Shown here: one piece after another, positions 1-5,571 of the stretch | Layout of the letters: each line of letters opens with the position of its first letter | Position numbering within the stretch: the stretch's first letter is position 1 | NCBI GenBank assembly: GCA_017646945.1 | Contig: JAGCLN010000022.1 | Coordinates: 1-8,610 of the forward strand | Origin: Clostridia bacterium | Lineage (GTDB): Bacteria > Bacillota > Clostridia > Christensenellales > Borkfalkiaceae | DNA: 8,610 nt | Direction of reading: 5' to 3' | Made by a program: the position numbers and the translations under genes | Notes under the pieces: model-generated | Database searches by the model: none | What the model saw: the letters and a program-made list of their open reading frames with translations, nothing else | What the model was told of the DNA's origin: nothing

Positions 1-17
1 AAAATAACTTAAAAAGA

Positions 18-47
18 TTGCTCTTTTTAGCCTTGGTGTGTTACAAT
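18..47 (+). promoter_or_regulatory. Candidate promoter for nth-obgE
   Basis: A -35-like TTGCTC (18-23) and a -10-like TACAAT (42-47) are separated by 18 bases. This predicts a transcript starting near 54, downstream of an in-frame ATG at 50, which supports translation from the ATG at 80. The -35 lies inside a small palindrome, AAAAAGA-TTGC-TCTTTTT (11-28). That palindrome could be a weak terminator of an upstream gene or a coincidence of AT-rich sequence. The -10 is good and the -35 is mediocre. Confidence 0.5.
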
Positions 48-79
48 AAATGGTAGCAACGTTAAGGCGTTTTTTATTT

Positions 80-709
80 ATGAACAAACAAAAGGCAAAA
101 ATCATAGTTGATAAACTTGCAACTGAATATCCAAACGCAAAGCCTGAACTTGATTTTAGTAGCGAATACGAACTCTTAGTAGCCGTTATTTTATCCGCTC
201 AATGTACGGACAAGCGCGTTAACGAAGTTACGAGCGTTTTGTTCAAAAACTACAACACGCCTTTTACTATGGTTACTCTTGAAAAAGAAGAACTTGCAAA
301 GATAATTCTTCCCTGCGGTCTTAACAACTCTAAGGCAGAGCATATTCTTGGCGCAAGCCGTAAAATCATAAGCGAGTATAACGGCGTTGTTCCAAGCGAT
401 TACGATAAACTTTGCTCACTACCAGGCGTTGGAAGAAAAACCGCTAACGTTGTATATTCCGTAGCGTTTGGCGGTGATGCAATCGCCGTTGATACTCACG
501 TTTTTAGAGTTTCTAACCGCATAGGTTTAGCCAAGGCTAAAACCCCGATAGAAACGGAAAAACAACTGATGAAAAATATAGAAAAATCCAAGTGGTCGAA
601 GGCTCATCATTACCTTATTTTCCACGGCAGGCGAGTTTGTACGGCAAGGTCGCCCAAGTGCGAAAACTGTGTTATAAGGTTAGAGTGTGAGCGTAAAGGT
701 GTAAAATGA
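80..709 (+). CDS. nth: Endonuclease III, DNA glycosylase/AP lyase
   Basis: This base-excision repair enzyme removes oxidised pyrimidines and cuts the abasic site by beta-elimination. The protein is 209 aa when started at the ATG at 80. The helix-hairpin-helix motif LPGVGRKTANVV carries the catalytic Lys at residue 120, and VDTH carries the catalytic Asp at 138. The four [4Fe-4S] cysteines fall at 187, 194, 197 and 203 with C-x6-C-x2-C-x5-C spacing. All of these match the E. coli Nth numbering, which is the main reason for rejecting the upstream ATG at 50. An AAGG (64-67) precedes the chosen start at a rather long spacing. The stop overlaps the obgE start (ATGA), so the two genes are probably cotranscribed and translationally coupled. 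Confidence 0.97.
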   Translation: MNKQKAKIIVDKLATEYPNAKPELDFSSEYELLVAVILSAQCTDKRVNEVTSVLFKNYNTPFTMVTLEKEELAKIILPCGLNNSKAEHILGASRKIISEYNGVVPSDYDKLCSLPGVGRKTANVVYSVAFGGDAIAVDTHVFRVSNRIGLAKAKTPIETEKQLMKNIEKSKWSKAHHYLIFHGRRVCTARSPKCENCVIRLECERKGVK

Positions 710-1980
710 TACTTGAAAATTTTTTAGACAAAGAAAGTCTTTTAATAAAATCTGGTGACGGGGGTGACGGTATCACTTCCTATATTCGTTACAAAGGCGT
801 TTCAGCCGGCGGGCCCGACGGGGGTGACGGTGGTAACGGCGGTAGCGTATATTTTATAGGTGACAGGCATAAAACGAGCCTTATTGATTTCCGTTATAAG
901 CATAAATTCGTTGCCGAAAACGGCGGTAAAGGCGATACTAAAAATTGCCACGGCAAAAACGGGGAAGACTTGTATATTCCCGTACCGCTTGGAACCGTTA
1001 TTACCGATGCTGAAACGGGCGCGTTTATCTGCGATATTTACTACGATGGTCAAAAGCGTTTAATGATGCGCGGTGGAAAGGGTGGCAAGGGTAACGCAAG
1101 GTTCACAACGTCGAGAAGGCATTGTCCTCACTTTGCTCAAAAGGGCGAAAAAATGGAAGTTAAAAGAGTTAGGCTTGAACTCAAAGTGATTGCAGACGTA
1201 GGTCTTATAGGTTTCCCAAACGTTGGCAAATCCACTCTTTTATCCAAAATTTCCGGTGCAAAACCCAAGATTGCCAATTATCATTTCACAACCTTATCCC
1301 CAAATCTTGGCGTGGTAAACTACTATGATGAAAGTTTTGTTGCCGCCGATATCCCCGGTCTTATCGAAGGCGCGGCGGACGGGCTTGGTTTAGGCCACGA
1401 TTTCCTTCGCCATATTGAAAGAACAAGGCTTTTATGCCACGTTGTTGATATTAGTGGCGTTGAAGGTAGAAACCCGATTGAAGACTATAAAACTATCAAT
1501 AAAGAACTTAAAAATTACAGTAAAACGCTTGCTTCACTTGAACAAATCATAGTTCTTAACAAATGCGATTTATTCGGCGCTGAAGAAAACGTTAAAGAAT
1601 TCAAGAAAAAGGTTAAAGGCAAAAAGATTTTAACCGTTTCCGCCCTTACGGGCGACGGCAAGGAAGAACTTATTAAAATTCTTGCCGAAAAGTTAAGAGA
1701 TATCCCTGCCTACGAACCGCAAGAAGACACCGGCTTTTCTTACGATAAAGAAGAGAGTGACGCGTTTGAAATCTTCCGCGATGAAGACGGTGCGTTTATC
1801 GTTGACGGTGACCTTGTTAAAATGCTTTCCCGCAACGTTGTTATCGACGATATGGACAGTATGGCGTACCTTCAAAAAGTCCTTCGCGATAAAGGTGTAA
1901 TCAAAAAACTTCGTGACCAAGGCTGTAAAGATGGTGACGTGGTTGTGATAGGGGATATTGAGTTTGACTTCATCGATTAA
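706..1980 (+). CDS. obgE: Obg/CgtA-family ribosome-assembly GTPase
   Basis: Obg is a GTPase that binds the 50S subunit and links late ribosome assembly to stress and (p)ppGpp. The 424-aa protein shows the complete architecture. A glycine-rich Obg fold spans about residues 1-160, with GGPDGGDGGNGG at 35-46. The G domain has G1 GFPNVGKST (169-177), the G2-region threonines in HFTTLSPN (193-200), G3 DIPG (215-218), G4 NKCD (285-288) and G5 SALT (312-315). A C-terminal OCT domain (about 353-424) is typical of Gram-positive Obg. An AAAGG (695-699) six bases before the ATG and the four-base overlap with nth support this start. No intact terminator with a U-run is seen directly after the stop; a palindromic tandem repeat begins four bases later. 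Confidence 0.97.
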   Translation: MILENFLDKESLLIKSGDGGDGITSYIRYKGVSAGGPDGGDGGNGGSVYFIGDRHKTSLIDFRYKHKFVAENGGKGDTKNCHGKNGEDLYIPVPLGTVITDAETGAFICDIYYDGQKRLMMRGGKGGKGNARFTTSRRHCPHFAQKGEKMEVKRVRLELKVIADVGLIGFPNVGKSTLLSKISGAKPKIANYHFTTLSPNLGVVNYYDESFVAADIPGLIEGAADGLGLGHDFLRHIERTRLLCHVVDISGVEGRNPIEDYKTINKELKNYSKTLASLEQIIVLNKCDLFGAEENVKEFKKKVKGKKILTVSALTGDGKEELIKILAEKLRDIPAYEPQEDTGFSYDKEESDAFEIFRDEDGAFIVDGDLVKMLSRNVVIDDMDSMAYLQKVLRDKGVIKKLRDQGCKDGDVVVIGDIEFDFID

Positions 1981-1984
1981 ATCC

Positions 1985-2109
1985 GTTATTTCAGGCATTA
2001 TACTGCGTTCTACTCCGCTTTGCTCACTCGCGTACAAAAAGTACGTCTCCTATCGCAAATGCTCGTACGCCTTGTCTAATACCTAAACTAACGTCTTTAA
2101 TTTAAGTTT
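1985..2109. repeat. Tandem palindromic element, copy 1
   Basis: This is the first of two copies with a 125-base period. Bases 1998-2102 are identical to 2123-2227, and only three differences (1993, 1996, 1997) fall in the 13 bases before that. The core (1985-2092) is a nested imperfect palindrome. The outer 19-base arms, 1985-2003 and 2074-2092, match as inverted repeats at 15 of 19 positions. Inside them GCGT (2005-2008) faces ACGC (2067-2070), GCTTTGC (2017-2023) faces GCAAATGC (2055-2062), and CGTAC-AAAAA-GTACG (2031-2045) forms the apex. It encodes no protein and has no transposase. A MITE- or REP-like mobile hairpin is the most natural reading. An RNA-level role at the 3' end of the obgE message is the alternative. 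Confidence 0.9.
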
Positions 2110-2234
2110 GTTATTTCGGGTGTTATACTGCGTTCTACTCCGCTTTGCTCACTCGCGTACAAAAAGTACGTCTCCTATCGCAAATGCTCGTACGCCTTGT
2201 CTAATACCTAAACTAACGTCTTTAATTATTCTAT
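2110..2234. repeat. Tandem palindromic element, copy 2
   Basis: This is the second copy of the 125-base unit, identical to copy 1 over 105 consecutive bases (2123-2227) and diverging after 2227. Its outer inverted arms are 2110-2128 and 2199-2217, matching at 14 of 19 positions, so its palindrome is slightly less perfect than copy 1. The apex hairpin CGTAC-AAAAA-GTACG is at 2156-2170. The near-complete identity in a non-coding stretch implies recent tandem duplication or ongoing gene conversion. Bases 2235-2306 between this copy and yhbY are plain AT-rich sequence, in which I see no convincing promoter. Confidence 0.9.
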
Positions 2235-2306
2235 TAAGCATACTAATAAACGCCTTAATGAATTTAAAATTAACAATAATCTAATTACGTAAATAAGGAG
2301 AAAATT

Positions 2307-2600
2307 ATGTTTACTTCAAAGCAAAGAAGTGTTTTAAGAAGTATGGCTCAAACGATTGAGCCTATCGGTCAAATAGGAAAGGGTGGTATTTCCGAAAATA
2401 TGGTAAAGAGTTTTTCCGATGCGCTTGAAAGCAGAGAACTTATTAAACTTACCTTACTTAATAATTCAGACGACGATATTAAGTCCGTTTCTATCGAACT
2501 TGCCGAAAAACTCGGCGCAGAAGTCGTTTGCACTATCGGGCATAAAATTGTTTTATACCGCCGTTCAAACAAAAAAGGTATAGAACATATCAAATATTAA
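2307..2600 (+). CDS. yhbY: YhbY-family RNA-binding protein (CRM domain)
   Basis: This 97-aa single-domain CRM (CRS1-YhbY) protein is of the family that binds pre-50S ribosomal particles and rRNA. The pattern is typical: N-terminal LRSMAQTIEPIGQIGKGG, containing the GxxG-type loop IGKGG, then a helix ending SRELIKLTLL, and a C-terminal strand GHKIVLYRR. The start is set by AAGGAG (2295-2300), six bases before the ATG. In Bacillus relatives the homologue (yqeI) sits immediately before nadD-yqeK-rsfS. Here an opposite-strand gene interrupts that run, and a strong terminator follows directly, so yhbY is probably transcribed on its own or read from upstream. Confidence 0.94.
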   Translation: MFTSKQRSVLRSMAQTIEPIGQIGKGGISENMVKSFSDALESRELIKLTLLNNSDDDIKSVSIELAEKLGAEVVCTIGHKIVLYRRSNKKGIEHIKY

Positions 2601-2637
2601 AAAACGCGGAACTACGTAAGTTCCGCGTTTTCTTTTT
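2601..2637. terminator. Bidirectional intrinsic terminator
   Basis: A perfect 13-bp stem, AAAACGCGGAACT (2601-2613) with AGTTCCGCGTTTT (2619-2631), closes a five-base loop ACGTA. T-runs follow on both strands: TTTTCTTTTT on the plus strand and TTTTTT reading leftward on the minus strand. It therefore ends both yhbY and the convergent membrane-protein gene. The TAG stop of the minus-strand gene (2612-2614) sits at the loop edge, so that gene's last codons are written in one arm of the stem. Confidence 0.95.
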
Positions 2638-3403
2638 GCTCAAAGTTTTTAAAAAACCTTAAATATGAAGATATTATCAAAAACACAACCCCTATACCTG
2701 CGTAAAACCACTTGTAAAAAGTTACGGTTGAAAACAGTAAAAAAACGATGCCCCAAGTAAGAAACTTTTTACTGTTTTCCCTTTTAAACACGCTTTTAAA
2801 ATTATATTTAATTTTAACCTTTTTAACTTCTTCAAGGTCGCGTTTGGGTAAAAGTTCTTTTTCCTTTAAGCGAAGATAAAAGTCTTTCGCGCTAAACAAC
2901 TTAACTTTTTCATAACCTTTAAAAAACTCTAAGGCGTAGGTATCGTATTCGTTTGCAATAAATACCGTATCGTAGCCCTTAGGTGTTTTTTTATACGCCG
3001 ATAATATTGTTTTAAGCGCAACTTTTTCAGGTGTGAAAGTAAAGTTAATATAAAGTTTTTTTTCATCGATAACGTAAGCGTTTCCCTTTATTATCCCTTT
3101 GTAACCAAGATTATTATAATAACTTTTAATGACCTTTAAAACTTCGCTATTAGAGTAAAAATACAGCGTTTTTAAAAAATTATCGTAATCTTTTTTATCC
3201 TTTAATAAAATATCTTTTTTAGATATTTTCTTTTCCATAAGCACGCAAAATAAAAAGGTTATAAAACCTGATAATATAGTAGATACTATCATCGTTAAAA
3301 ATATTTTAACGAGTAGACCTTTTAGCATTGCGTAGAGAATAAAAAACGATATAAAAAACACAAACGCGCCGTCAAAAACGGTAGATAACTTCAATTTCTT
3401 CAT
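2612..3403 (-). CDS. Hypothetical membrane protein, four TM segments
   Basis: I do not recognise this 263-aa protein with certainty. Two hydrophobic segments lie at about residues 9-29 and 34-56. A soluble, lysine-rich domain of about 150 residues (60-210) follows, then two more hydrophobic segments at about 213-231 and 233-250 and a short charged tail. The soluble part alternates predicted strands and helices (GIIKGNAYVIDEKKLYINF, then YDTVFIANEYDTYALEFF). This recalls Mrr-like restriction-endonuclease folds found in some clostridial membrane proteins, but I cannot point to an intact D-(E/Q)xK active site, so that is only a suggestion. No ribosome binding site precedes the ATG. The promoter sits so close that the mRNA should be nearly leaderless. 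It is inserted on the opposite strand between yhbY and nadD, which are often neighbours. Confidence 0.8.
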   Translation of the reverse strand: MKKLKLSTVFDGAFVFFISFFILYAMLKGLLVKIFLTMIVSTILSGFITFLFCVLMEKKISKKDILLKDKKDYDNFLKTLYFYSNSEVLKVIKSYYNNLGYKGIIKGNAYVIDEKKLYINFTFTPEKVALKTILSAYKKTPKGYDTVFIANEYDTYALEFFKGYEKVKLFSAKDFYLRLKEKELLPKRDLEEVKKVKIKYNFKSVFKRENSKKFLTWGIVFLLFSTVTFYKWFYAGIGVVFLIISSYLRFFKNFEQKENAELT

Positions 3404-3407
3404 AAGT

Positions 3408-3436
3408 TTAGTATTTACAGTATTTTCACTTGTTAA
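3408..3436 (-). promoter_or_regulatory. Promoter of the minus-strand membrane protein gene
   Basis: Read on the minus strand, -35 TTAACA (3436-3431) and -10 TACTAA (3413-3408) are 17 bases apart. The predicted transcription start lies at about 3401-3402, within a base or two of the ATG (3403-3401). Its -35 overlaps the -35 of the nadD promoter on the other strand, so polymerase binding at the two sites should be mutually exclusive. Confidence 0.6.
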
Positions 3437-3458
3437 ACGCGAGTTTATATGTTAAAAT
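3430..3458 (+). promoter_or_regulatory. Promoter of nadD-yqeK, leaderless start
   Basis: TTGTTA (3430-3435), a 17-base spacer and TAAAAT (3453-3458) make a good sigma-A-type promoter. The normal distance from -10 to transcription start places +1 at about 3465, the A of the nadD ATG. No purine-rich ribosome binding site exists between promoter and ATG. Together these indicate a leaderless message. Confidence 0.7.
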
Positions 3459-3464
3459 AATATT

Positions 3465-4589
3465 ATGAATATAGCGATATTCGGTGGCTCTTTCAACCCC
3501 GTGCATTTAGACCATATTACTATTGCAAACAAATTAGTTGATGAGTTAAACCTTGATAAACTTTATATTATGCCAACTTTCGTTGCCCCGCATAAAAGGG
3601 GTGATAGCGTGGTAAGTGGCGCCGATAGGCTTCAAATGCTCAAACTCGCATTTGAAAATAACGATAAAATCATCGTTTCAAACTATGAACTTGAAAAGGG
3701 CGGCATCAGTTACTCATATCAAACGGTTGAGCATATTTATAATGCGTTAAAACCCACTAATCTTTACTTTATCGTTGGTAGCGATATGTTAGATAATTTC
3801 CCCACTTGGAAATATCCTGAAAAGATTTTGAGTTTGGCAACGCTCGTTTTAGTTGAGAGAAGAAACGGCGAATTCGACGATGAAAAGAGTATTGCCGTTA
3901 TCAAATCAAAGTTCAATAAAACGGTAAAAAAAGTTCAAGTTTACGGCGAAACGATTTCAAGCACCAAAATAAGAGTTTATAAAAAATTAGGTCTTCCGCT
4001 TGACGATATGTTGCCGTTTTCCGTTGAAAAATACCTTTTGCAAAACGACCTGTACTTAGAAGATTCGCTTTATTCTTACGTTAAATTAAATCTTCCCTTA
4101 AAGAGAAGATATCACGTTGCAGGCGTAATAATTTTAGCCGTTTCACTCGCTAAAAAATTAGGGGTGGACACTAAAAAAGCAGAGATTTCCGCTCTGCTTC
4201 ACGATATTGCAAAATATGAAAACCCAGATAACGTCGTAGGTTTTATCTATGATAAAGATATGCCGAAAGATATTATTCATCAATACCTTGGCGAGTATAT
4301 TGCAAGAACAAAACTCGGCGTCTACGATGAAGAAGTTCTTTTAGCAATCAAGTATCACACCACCGGTAGACCTAATATGACTTTGCTTGAAAAAATTATA
4401 TACGTTGCCGATATTATCGAGCCGTCAAGAAAGTTCGCGGGCGTTGAGCCGTTAAGAGAAGAAGTTAAAAAAGATTTTGACCGTGGCTTTAAAATTTGCC
4501 TTGAAGAAATCGTTGAATTTTTAATTGAAGGCGGTGGGGAAGTTTATCCCCTAACGCTTGATGCGTTAAACTATTATAAGGAGAATTAA
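3465..4589 (+). CDS. nadD: NadD-YqeK fusion: NaMN adenylyltransferase + HD phosphohydrolase
   Basis: This one 374-aa chain joins two proteins that are usually separate neighbours. Residues 1 to about 195 are NadD, which makes nicotinate adenine dinucleotide from NaMN and ATP. It has the nucleotidyltransferase motif GGSFNPVHLDH (7-17) and ISSTKIR (164-170). Residues about 200-374 are a YqeK-type HD domain, a family shown to hydrolyse Ap4A symmetrically. Its metal-binding set is visible: H217 in RRYH, H246-D247, H272, H298 and D316, followed by EPSRKFAG (319-326). Each half has about the normal family length, and the reading frame is continuous with no internal stop. The N-terminus at GGSFNPVH rules out a later start, although no ribosome binding site is present. 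rsfS follows after three bases. Confidence 0.95.
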   Translation: MNIAIFGGSFNPVHLDHITIANKLVDELNLDKLYIMPTFVAPHKRGDSVVSGADRLQMLKLAFENNDKIIVSNYELEKGGISYSYQTVEHIYNALKPTNLYFIVGSDMLDNFPTWKYPEKILSLATLVLVERRNGEFDDEKSIAVIKSKFNKTVKKVQVYGETISSTKIRVYKKLGLPLDDMLPFSVEKYLLQNDLYLEDSLYSYVKLNLPLKRRYHVAGVIILAVSLAKKLGVDTKKAEISALLHDIAKYENPDNVVGFIYDKDMPKDIIHQYLGEYIARTKLGVYDEEVLLAIKYHTTGRPNMTLLEKIIYVADIIEPSRKFAGVEPLREEVKKDFDRGFKICLEEIVEFLIEGGGEVYPLTLDALNYYKEN

Positions 4590-4592
4590 TTT

Positions 4593-4937
4593 ATGGAATC
4601 ACAAGTTTTAGCGGAAGTTATTCTTTCCGCCCTTAAAGAAAGAAAAGCGTTTGATATCGTTAAGATAGACGTTTGTGAAAAAACTTCTATCGCCGATTAT
4701 TTTATAGTAGCGTCCGCTCGCTCGTCAACCCAAGTAAAATCTTTATCCGAGCATATTGAAGAAGCCGTTGAAAAAGCAGGCGGTACTCTTCTTCGCCGTG
4801 AAGGTGTTCAAGACGCGCGCTGGATAGTCTTAGACTTTGGCGACGTTATCGTTCATCTTTTCAACGATGAAACTCGCCTTTTCTATCATTTGGAGAGGCT
4901 TTGGGGGGAGGGTGAAAAAATTTCTAATCCCTTATAA
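4593..4937 (+). CDS. rsfS: Ribosomal silencing factor RsfS
   Basis: RsfS binds ribosomal protein uL14 on the 50S subunit and blocks subunit joining in slow growth. The 114-aa protein is of normal length. It carries the family signatures IADYFIVASARSSTQVKSL (about 32-50) and DARWIVLDFGDVIVHLF (about 73-89), followed by a tyrosine- and leucine-rich end (RLFYHLERLWG). AAGGAG (4578-4583) lies nine bases before the ATG, and the gene is three bases behind nadD-yqeK, so the two form an operon. Its last codons overlap the predicted 3' end of the opposite-strand RNA gene, making the two transcripts antisense at their ends. No convincing terminator on the plus strand was found just behind it. Confidence 0.95.
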   Translation: MESQVLAEVILSALKERKAFDIVKIDVCEKTSIADYFIVASARSSTQVKSLSEHIEEAVEKAGGTLLRREGVQDARWIVLDFGDVIVHLFNDETRLFYHLERLWGEGEKISNPL

Positions 4938-5141
4938 ACTTCGCAATACTGCGTTTCTGTTATCAATCCGTGACCGTAATGACCAAAAAGGTCTATTACG
5001 CCCAACGGCTTGTTAACGAGCCTTGTCTTCGTCGCAATACGCCCATAAGTTAGCAAATAACCTAAAGGTAATTTGCAAAACCTAATAGGCGGTTGCTCCT
5101 TTATCCCAAAATTCTTTTTATGCAAAAACAATTTCGGGAAC
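4918..5141 (-). ncRNA. Structured non-coding RNA, possibly raiA-motif
   Basis: A minus-strand promoter feeds about 220 nt in which nearly everything can be paired. In 5'-3' order of the RNA: hairpin 1 is 5138-5105 (GGG/CCC, then AAATT/AATTT and AAAAA/TTTTT arms, loop of four). Helix 2 pairs 5091-5085 with 5046-5040 and encloses hairpin 3 (5076-5053, GCAAAT/ATTTGC plus ACC/GGT). Helix 4 pairs 5040-5033 with 4953-4946 and encloses hairpin 5 (GGCTCGTTAACAAGCC, 5022-5007) and hairpin 6 (5000-4975, with a U5 loop on GACC/GGTC). An AAGTT/AACTT extension joins 4937-4941 to 5047-5051. Unpaired stretches such as GACGAAGACAAGG and GATAACAGAAAC look like conserved RNA. It lacks SRP, tmRNA and RNase P signatures. 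From memory it resembles the raiA-motif RNA; 6S RNA is an alternative. The 3' end is estimated from a U-run at 4920-4915. Confidence 0.75.
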
Positions 5142-5144
5142 CCT

Positions 5145-5174
5145 ATTATATTTCTAACAGCTTAAAATATTCAA
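5145..5174 (-). promoter_or_regulatory. Promoter of the minus-strand ncRNA
   Basis: On the minus strand, -35 TTGAAT (5174-5169), an 18-base spacer and a perfect -10 TATAAT (5150-5145) predict a start at about 5142-5138. That is the base of the first RNA hairpin. This is the only exact TATAAT box I noted in a promoter context in the window, in line with a highly expressed RNA. Confidence 0.75.
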
Positions 5175-5180
5175 TCAAAC

Positions 5181-5195
5181 TGACCAACAAGGTCA
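5181..5195. terminator. Small inverted repeat, weak terminator or operator
   Basis: TGACC-AACAA-GGTCA forms a five-bp stem with a five-base loop. It lies just upstream of the -35 of the ncRNA promoter and downstream of the stop of the 72-aa minus-strand gene. On the minus strand it is followed by a loosely T-rich stretch, so it may weakly terminate that gene. Its position would also suit an operator for the RNA gene. The sequence does not decide between these. Confidence 0.35.
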
Positions 5196-5239
5196 ATTGT
5201 GTTCATAGGATTGACTAATTCACCCCACAAAACGGTGTT

Positions 5240-5458
5240 TTATTCGTTTATATTTTCTTTTTCAATAACGCTTGCTTTTATAGGGATAACGCTTGGCTTT
5301 TCCTTGCGTTTTTTGGTAGGCGTAACGTAATAAATTTTAGGTGGCGGTGATTCGCCACCTATTTTATTTTCATTAACTTTTTCCATTATAATTTTAATAA
5401 CGGCGCAAGTAATAATGGTTAGGGCGTAAATAATCAAAACAAAAATAAATCCTTTCAT
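5240..5458 (-). CDS. Small single-pass membrane protein, unknown function
   Basis: The 72-aa product starts MKGFIFVLIIYALTIITCAV: one hydrophobic segment of about 20 residues directly at the N-terminus. A proline-, lysine- and isoleucine-rich hydrophilic tail follows (GGESPPPK, then PTKKRKEKP) and ends in a charged stretch. This is the shape of a small N-terminally anchored protein with a disordered tail on one side of the membrane. A weak GTGAAG-like site precedes the ATG. It has no recognisable family. It is divergent from the DeoC-like gene and codirectional with the ncRNA. The clean membrane segment and charged tail favour a real gene, but being short it could be an over-call. Confidence 0.6.
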   Translation of the reverse strand: MKGFIFVLIIYALTIITCAVIKIIMEKVNENKIGGESPPPKIYYVTPTKKRKEKPSVIPIKASVIEKENINE

Positions 5459-5530
5459 ATCTTCACTTTATCACTCATTTGTAGTAAAATCGTGGAACTT
5501 TTTACCTTTTTAGCGTATTTTTTGTAAAAC

Positions 5531-5544
5531 GATTGTCAACAATC
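5531..5544. promoter_or_regulatory. Inverted repeat upstream of the DeoC-like gene
   Basis: GATTGT-CA-ACAATC is a 14-base near-perfect palindrome with six-base arms. It lies 27 bases before the ATG at 5572, between any upstream promoter and the ribosome binding site. The divergent intergenic region 5459-5571 holds no other marked symmetry. Its size and position fit a repressor operator, but six-base arms can arise by chance in AT-rich DNA. A possible promoter just upstream (TTTACC, 18 bases, TAAAAC, ending near 5530) is weak. Confidence 0.35.
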
Positions 5545-5571
5545 AAGTTAGAAAATAAAAGGAGAAGTTAT

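Noticed and set aside
50..79. Upstream in-frame ATG giving nth ten extra residues
   Set aside because: The predicted transcript starts near 54, and starting at 80 puts the catalytic and Fe-S residues at exactly the E. coli Nth positions.
1693..2037. Minus-strand frame across the obgE end and the first repeat
   Set aside because: It lies mostly antisense to the conserved OCT domain and enters a repeat; it has no ribosome binding site and no recognisable protein features.
5000..5056. Integron attC-like site (GCCCAAC ... GTTAGCA)
   Set aside because: The left end fits RYYYAAC, but the right end does not fit GTTRRRY or pair with the left, and there is no cassette context. The bases belong to the RNA structure.
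4886..5131. An 81-codon minus-strand open frame in the gap after rsfS
   Set aside because: Its start lies inside hairpin 1 of the predicted RNA, no ribosome binding site is placed for it, and the same bases are explained by paired helices and a promoter positioned for an RNA. Part of it is also antisense to rsfS.
4918..5141. RNase P RNA, SRP RNA or tmRNA as identity of the ncRNA
   Set aside because: An ACAGAAAC string recalls RNase P, but GAGGAAAGUCC and GGCUUA are absent. The SRP GGAAGGAAGCAGC-type apical loop and a tRNA-like end for tmRNA are also missing.
5221..5243. Plus-strand terminator for rsfS (CACC...GGTGTTTTATT)
   Set aside because: Only a four-bp stem around a nine-base loop, nearly 300 bases behind rsfS; too weak to list.
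5533..5571. TTG start adding 13 residues to the DeoC-like protein
   Set aside because: The ATG at 5572 has a GGAG seven bases upstream, and the extension covers the ribosome binding site and the inverted repeat.
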